A stretch of 8,723 nucleotides of DNA, taken from positions 1-8,723 of the forward strand of contig JAISOO010000037.1 of assembly GCA_031275595.1 (NCBI GenBank), written 5' to 3'. Position numbers and translations under genes: made by a program. Numbering within the stretch: the first letter of the stretch is position 1; each line of letters begins with the position of its first letter. This document shows, one piece after another, positions 6,101-8,723 of the stretch. This DNA comes from Spirochaetaceae bacterium (GTDB lineage: Bacteria > Spirochaetota > Spirochaetia > Treponematales > Breznakiellaceae). The notes under the pieces are model-generated. The model did no database searches. It was given only the letters and a program-made list of their open reading frames with translations, and was not told the DNA's origin.

Positions 6101-6195
6101 GCCTTTCCCTCCTCCGGTCGGCGCAGATCCCGATTCAAATTCCCTTCTTGGGGGGCTTTATAACTCTTCGGAGAGAGAGGGATTCGAACCCTCGG
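6101..6195. repeat. Direct repeat copy B (3' half and flank of tRNA-Ser(CGA))
   Basis: Partner of 5876-5973, about 222-225 bases away in the same orientation. Its identical 39-base core (6157-6195) covers the T arm, acceptor 3' strand and about a dozen bases of 3' flank. The identity beyond the tRNA itself shows that the two loci arose by duplication or have been homogenised. Confidence 0.75.
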
Positions 6196-6255
6196 AACCC
6201 TTACGGGTTCAACGGTTTTCGAGACCGCCCGATTCAACCGCTCTCGCATCTCTCC
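6169..6255 (-). tRNA. tRNA-Ser (anticodon CGA)
   Basis: The acceptor GGAGAGA (6255-6249) pairs with TCTCTCC (6176-6170), with discriminator G at 6169. The anticodon stem GCGGT/ACCGT encloses the loop CTCGAAA, giving CGA, which reads UCG. The long variable arm has a GAACCC/GGGTTC stem. CCA is not encoded. A well-formed promoter sits about 30 bases upstream. Confidence 0.95.
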
Positions 6256-6284
6256 TATAACAACCTGATCGCCATACAATCAGG

Positions 6285-6312
6285 ATTATAATACTCAAAC
6301 ATGGCGATTCAA
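6285..6312 (-). promoter_or_regulatory. Sigma-70-type promoter of tRNA-Ser(CGA)
   Basis: On the minus strand: TTGAAT (6312-6307), a 16-base spacer, and a perfect TATAAT (6290-6285), about 30 bases before the mature tRNA 5' end. Two inverted repeats overlap it: ATCGCCAT 6268-6275 with ATGGCGAT 6301-6308, and CCTGAT 6264-6269 with ATCAGG 6279-6284. These could form an operator or a leader hairpin. Confidence 0.7.
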
Positions 6313-6406
6313 AAATTATGGTCCTGCCGGACCAGCTGATCCTTTCGAATCCTCTAAAGCGCTCTGCTCATTTAACACGCATCCATGGTTTCACCCTGCT
6401 TTTATT

Positions 6407-6480
6407 TGAGGCTGAGAGGATTCGAACCTCCGACCGTCAGATCCGCAATCTGAAGCTCTATCCAGCTGAGCTACAACCTC
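6407..6480 (-). tRNA. tRNA-Arg with unusual anticodon GCG
   Basis: The acceptor GAGGTTG (6480-6474) pairs with CAGCCTC (6414-6408), discriminator A. The D arm AGCTGGATA carries the A20 arginine determinant. The anticodon stem TCAGA/TCTGA encloses TTGCGGA, giving GCG, which reads CGC and by wobble CGU. Variable loop CGGTC and T arm GGAGG-TTCGAAT-CCTCT. The body closely resembles bacterial tRNA-Arg(ACG), but the first anticodon base is G instead of the A that becomes inosine. CCA is not encoded. Confidence 0.92.
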
Positions 6481-6512
6481 TTGAATTTATGGCGCAACGT
6501 CCCATGTCAAAA

Positions 6513-6561
6513 TTGAGAAGATTTAACTATCTCCTTATCGAGATGAGCGATATCTTCTCAA
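6513..6561 (-). promoter_or_regulatory. Structured leader of the tRNA-Arg transcript
   Basis: TTGAGAAGAT (6513-6522) is the exact complement of ATCTTCTCAA (6552-6561). Between them, ATCTC/GAGAT can form a nested 5-bp hairpin. On the minus strand the structure would begin within a few bases of the predicted transcription start and be followed by TTTT. It may be a processing site, an attenuator or a small RNA. It accounts for most of the gap between tRNA-Arg and the ABC-F gene. Confidence 0.5.
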
Positions 6562-6571
6562 GAGTAATCAG

Positions 6572-6599
6572 TATATATCAGGATGTATCAGTGTGTCAA
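6572..6599 (-). promoter_or_regulatory. Strong extended -10 promoter upstream of tRNA-Arg
   Basis: On the minus strand: perfect TTGACA (6599-6594), a 16-base spacer ending in TGA, and TATATA (6577-6572). The TG one base before the -10 is the extended -10 element. Transcription would start near 6565, about 85 bases before tRNA-Arg. It begins about 28 bases after the ABC-F stop. Confidence 0.7.
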
Positions 6600-6626
6600 T
6601 AAATCGTATTGAGTATTTCGTAACCC

Positions 6627-8261
6627 CTACAACCGCAGCCGTTCCGCGTGATGGTAGGCTTCGGCCCGCAGGGATTTGACGGATTCGTCCCCCAGGTAGT
6701 CGTCAAAGGGCATCATCCGGTCTATGATACCGGCGGGGGTTATTTCGATGATCCGGTTGGCGATGGAATTGACGAATTCGTGGTCGTGGGAGTTAAACAG
6801 GATAACCCCGGTAAATTCCAAAAGGCCGTTGTTCAGGGCGGTGATCGCCTCCAGGTCCAGGTGGTTGGTGGGTTCGTCGAAGATGAGGACGTTCGCCCCG
6901 GAGAGCATCATGCGGGCCAGCATACACCGGACCTTTTCCCCTCCGGAGAGGACGTTCACGGGCTTAAGGGCCTCTTCCCCGGAAAAAAGCATCCTCCCCA
7001 GGAAGCTCCGCACATAGGTCTCGTCCTGGTCCGGGGAATAGCCCTTGAGCCAGTCGGTGATGGAGAGGGGGGAATTAAAGAGGACGCTGTTTTCCCGGGG
7101 GAAGTAGGAGAAGGTTGTGGTTTGGCCCCAGTAGTAGTCCCCGGAATCGGCCTTCTGCTCCCCGGTGATGATGTTAAAAAGGGCGGATTTGGCCCCGTGT
7201 TCAACCCCCACAAAGGCGATTTTATCCCCCCGGTTCACCGTCAGGGTAAAATTCGTGAGGACCTCCCTTTCATCAAGAGAAAGGGAGAGCTTTTCTATCC
7301 GTAAAACGTTGTTCCCGATATCCCGGTTGGGTTTAAAGGCGGCGTAGGGGAATTTACGGCTCGTAACCGTGACGTTTTCCAGGTCCAGCTTTTCCAGAAC
7401 TTTTTTGCGGCTCGTGGCCTGACGGCTTTTTGACGCGTTGGAGGCAAACCGCTGAATAAAATCCCGTAATTCCCGGGCCTTTTCCTCCCGCCTTTTAAGC
7501 TGGTCCCGGGCCTGACGCTGGAGCATCTGGCTCATCTGGTACCAAAAGTCGTAGTTCCCCGTATAGAGGGTGATCTTATTAAAATCAATATCGCAGATAT
7601 GGGTACAAACCGCGTTGAGAAAATGGCGGTCGTGGGAAACCACGATTACCGTATTGGGAAAATCAATAAGAAAATCCTCAAGCCAGGCGATGGATTCCAG
7701 GTCGAGGCCGTTGGTAGGTTCGTCCAGGAGGAGGATGTCCGGGCTTCCAAAGAGGGCCTGGGCAAGGAGGACCCGGACCTTTTTAGATTCGTCCAGTTCC
7801 GCCATGGTTTTATCCAAATCGGCGTCATCAAAACCCAGTCCCGCAAGGAGCTGCCCTACCTGAGCCTCCGCCTCCCAGCCCCCGAGGTCGGCAAAATCGG
7901 CCTCCAGTTCGCTGGCCCGCATACCGTCGTCTTCGGTAAAATCTTCTTTGGCGTAAATGGCTTCCCGTTCCCGCTGTACCCCGTAAAGTTTTGGATACCC
8001 CATGATCACCGTCTCCCGGACGGGGAAGTTCTCAAAGGCAAAGTGATCCTGCTTGAGGACGGCGATCCGCTGACCGGGGCTGAGGGAAATTTCCCCCTGG
8101 TCGTGTTCCATTTCACCGGAGAGGATCTTGAGGAAGGTGGATTTTCCCGCGCCGTTGGCGCCGATAACGCCGTAACAATTTCCGGGGGTAAATTTAAGGT
8201 TAACGTCCTTAAAAAGGGTCCGTTCCCCAAATTTAAGGCCTATGTCGCTGAGGGTGATCAC
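6627..8261 (-). CDS. ABC-F family ATPase, YbiT-like, with one degenerate ATP site
   Basis: A soluble two-domain ABC protein without membrane segments; ABC-F proteins act on the ribosome during translation. At 544 aa it closely follows E. coli YbiT in order and length. NBD1: Walker A GANGAGKST (34-42), Walker B ILLLDE (Asp180/Glu181), H-loop SHDRHF (His210). Inter-domain linker with a charged helical stretch about 240-310, including NASKSRQATSRKK. NBD2: signature LSGGEK (438-443), Walker B LIFDE (Glu463), H-loop SHDHEF. NBD1's signature is degenerate (LDESKK, 156-161), and NBD2's Walker A is GVEHGAKS (352-359), with Ala in place of the glycine before Lys. The start is GTG at 8261 with AAGGA at 8275-8271, and it overlaps the upstream stop as GTGA, so the two genes are coupled. 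Confidence 0.93.
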   Translation of the reverse strand: MITLSDIGLKFGERTLFKDVNLKFTPGNCYGVIGANGAGKSTFLKILSGEMEHDQGEISLSPGQRIAVLKQDHFAFENFPVRETVIMGYPKLYGVQREREAIYAKEDFTEDDGMRASELEADFADLGGWEAEAQVGQLLAGLGFDDADLDKTMAELDESKKVRVLLAQALFGSPDILLLDEPTNGLDLESIAWLEDFLIDFPNTVIVVSHDRHFLNAVCTHICDIDFNKITLYTGNYDFWYQMSQMLQRQARDQLKRREEKARELRDFIQRFASNASKSRQATSRKKVLEKLDLENVTVTSRKFPYAAFKPNRDIGNNVLRIEKLSLSLDEREVLTNFTLTVNRGDKIAFVGVEHGAKSALFNIITGEQKADSGDYYWGQTTTFSYFPRENSVLFNSPLSITDWLKGYSPDQDETYVRSFLGRMLFSGEEALKPVNVLSGGEKVRCMLARMMLSGANVLIFDEPTNHLDLEAITALNNGLLEFTGVILFNSHDHEFVNSIANRIIEITPAGIIDRMMPFDDYLGDESVKSLRAEAYHHAERLRL

Positions 8262-8723
8262 TGGTTTGATTCCTTGGAAGCGCCCTGATTCCGGTCTTTC
8301 TTAAAAAAGCCGGCGATCCGGGTGAGGATCCCCGCTTTTTCAGGCTTGGTTCCGGAAGGAACAGCGGCTTTCGGGGTCGGTTCCGGCGGACGTTTCCCGG
8401 CAGGGGGTCTTTCCCGGGCCGGGCCCGGCCCTTTTTGCCGGGGGGGAACATTCCGCCCCCCGCCTTGGCGCTGTCCGGTTTTACGGCCTTCCCCAGTCCG
8501 ATCCTGCCGGGGGCTGCCGGCGGGGGGCTCCTGATGCCGGGGGCCGTTCCGGCGGCGTGTTTTGGGGGGAGCGGTTTTTTCGCCGCCCCGGGATTCACCG
8601 GCGGCAGGGGGCTGCCGGTTTTCGGGAGGCTTCCGGGGATGACGAACCGGCCCGCCTGGAGACGAATCGTATTTCTGCTTGTAATAGGCCATCCGTTGGT
8701 CAAAGGAAAGGTGGGAAATTTCC
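8258..8723 (-). CDS. Unrecognised protein, C-terminal part with basic Pro/Arg/Gly-rich tail (5' end outside window)
   Basis: I do not recognise this protein. The frame is open to the right edge and reads EISHLSFDQRMAYYKQKYD just inside it, so the Met at 8692 is probably internal. About 110 residues rich in Pro, Arg, Gly and Lys follow, then a more ordinary amphipathic ending (GILTRIAGFFKKDRNQ). This frame is preferred over the overlapping one because its TGA (8260-8258) makes a GTGA overlap with the GTG start of the ABC-F gene. Such basic disordered tails are common on RNA-binding proteins and RNA helicases (inference), which would fit a translation-related partner, but no catalytic domain is visible here. 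Confidence 0.65.
   Translation of the reverse strand, partial: EISHLSFDQRMAYYKQKYDSSPGGPVRHPRKPPENRQPPAAGESRGGEKTAPPKTRRRNGPRHQEPPAGSPRQDRTGEGRKTGQRQGGGRNVPPRQKGPGPARERPPAGKRPPEPTPKAAVPSGTKPEKAGILTRIAGFFKKDRNQGASKESNQ

Noticed and set aside
6313..6406. tRNA-like fragments between tRNA-Ser(CGA) and tRNA-Arg
   Set aside because: Short words such as CGAATCCTCT and GCTCTGCTC recall tRNA arms, but no cloverleaf can be assembled.
6484..6510. TTGACA-TAAATT pair immediately upstream of tRNA-Arg on the minus strand
   Set aside because: The spacer is only 15 bases and transcription would begin inside the mature tRNA; the promoter at 6572-6599 is better placed.
7599..8288. Plus-strand 229-codon frame opposite the ABC-F gene
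   Set aside because: Antisense to a protein with intact Walker and H-loop motifs, so it is a coding shadow.
8233..8703. Alternative minus-strand frame in the right-edge gene
   Set aside because: The neighbouring frame gives an exact GTGA junction with the ABC-F start and stays open to the edge with protein-like sequence; this frame overlaps the ABC-F gene by 29 bases.
1..8723. CRISPR array, rRNA genes, prophage or complete insertion sequence
   Set aside because: No regularly spaced repeats, rRNA signatures, phage genes or paired IS ends were found.

Overview
The window is from a bacterium with high GC and long runs of G and C. It reads as an accessory-rich stretch of a spirochaete-like genome. 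A termite-gut Treponema relative is my best guess, based on the RAYT protein style, the palindromic intergenic repeats and the tRNAs without encoded CCA. That assignment is recognition and inference, not proof.

Left part, plus strand (1-3613): the C-terminal two thirds of a phosphoglycerate kinase of archaeal character; a 380-base spacer with several strong hairpins; a complete archaeal-type (type II) glyceraldehyde-3-phosphate dehydrogenase; and a malic enzyme that starts on an ATGA overlap with the GAPDH stop. Together these interconvert glyceraldehyde-3-phosphate, 1,3-bisphosphoglycerate and 3-phosphoglycerate, and convert malate to pyruvate. After a hairpin cluster and a likely terminator (3614-3720), a separately transcribed LarA-family nickel-pincer 2-hydroxyacid racemase/epimerase follows (3807-5186). 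The theme is central carbon and hydroxyacid metabolism around pyruvate, malate and lactate.

Middle part, minus strand (5287-6626): a RAYT-like (REP-associated Y1 transposase) protein that keeps the tyrosine motif but has lost the HUH metal-binding histidines, with a near-perfect 19-base palindrome over a possible start codon. Three minus-strand tRNA genes follow: Ser(GGA), Ser(CGA) and Arg with the unusual anticodon GCG. The two Ser genes share an almost identical 3' half and 3' flank. Good sigma-70-type promoters precede Ser(CGA) and Arg, and the Arg leader carries a long inverted repeat.

Right part, minus strand (6627-8723): a YbiT-like ABC-F ATPase with a GTG start that overlaps, by GTGA, the end of an unrecognised gene. 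The visible part of that gene encodes a Pro/Arg/Gly-rich basic tail and runs off the right edge.

Most notable points: the archaeal-type PGK/GAPDH pair in a bacterium, the HUH-less RAYT beside many palindromes, the matched loss of Walker A in one half and signature motif in the other half of the ABC-F protein, and the tRNA-Arg(GCG).
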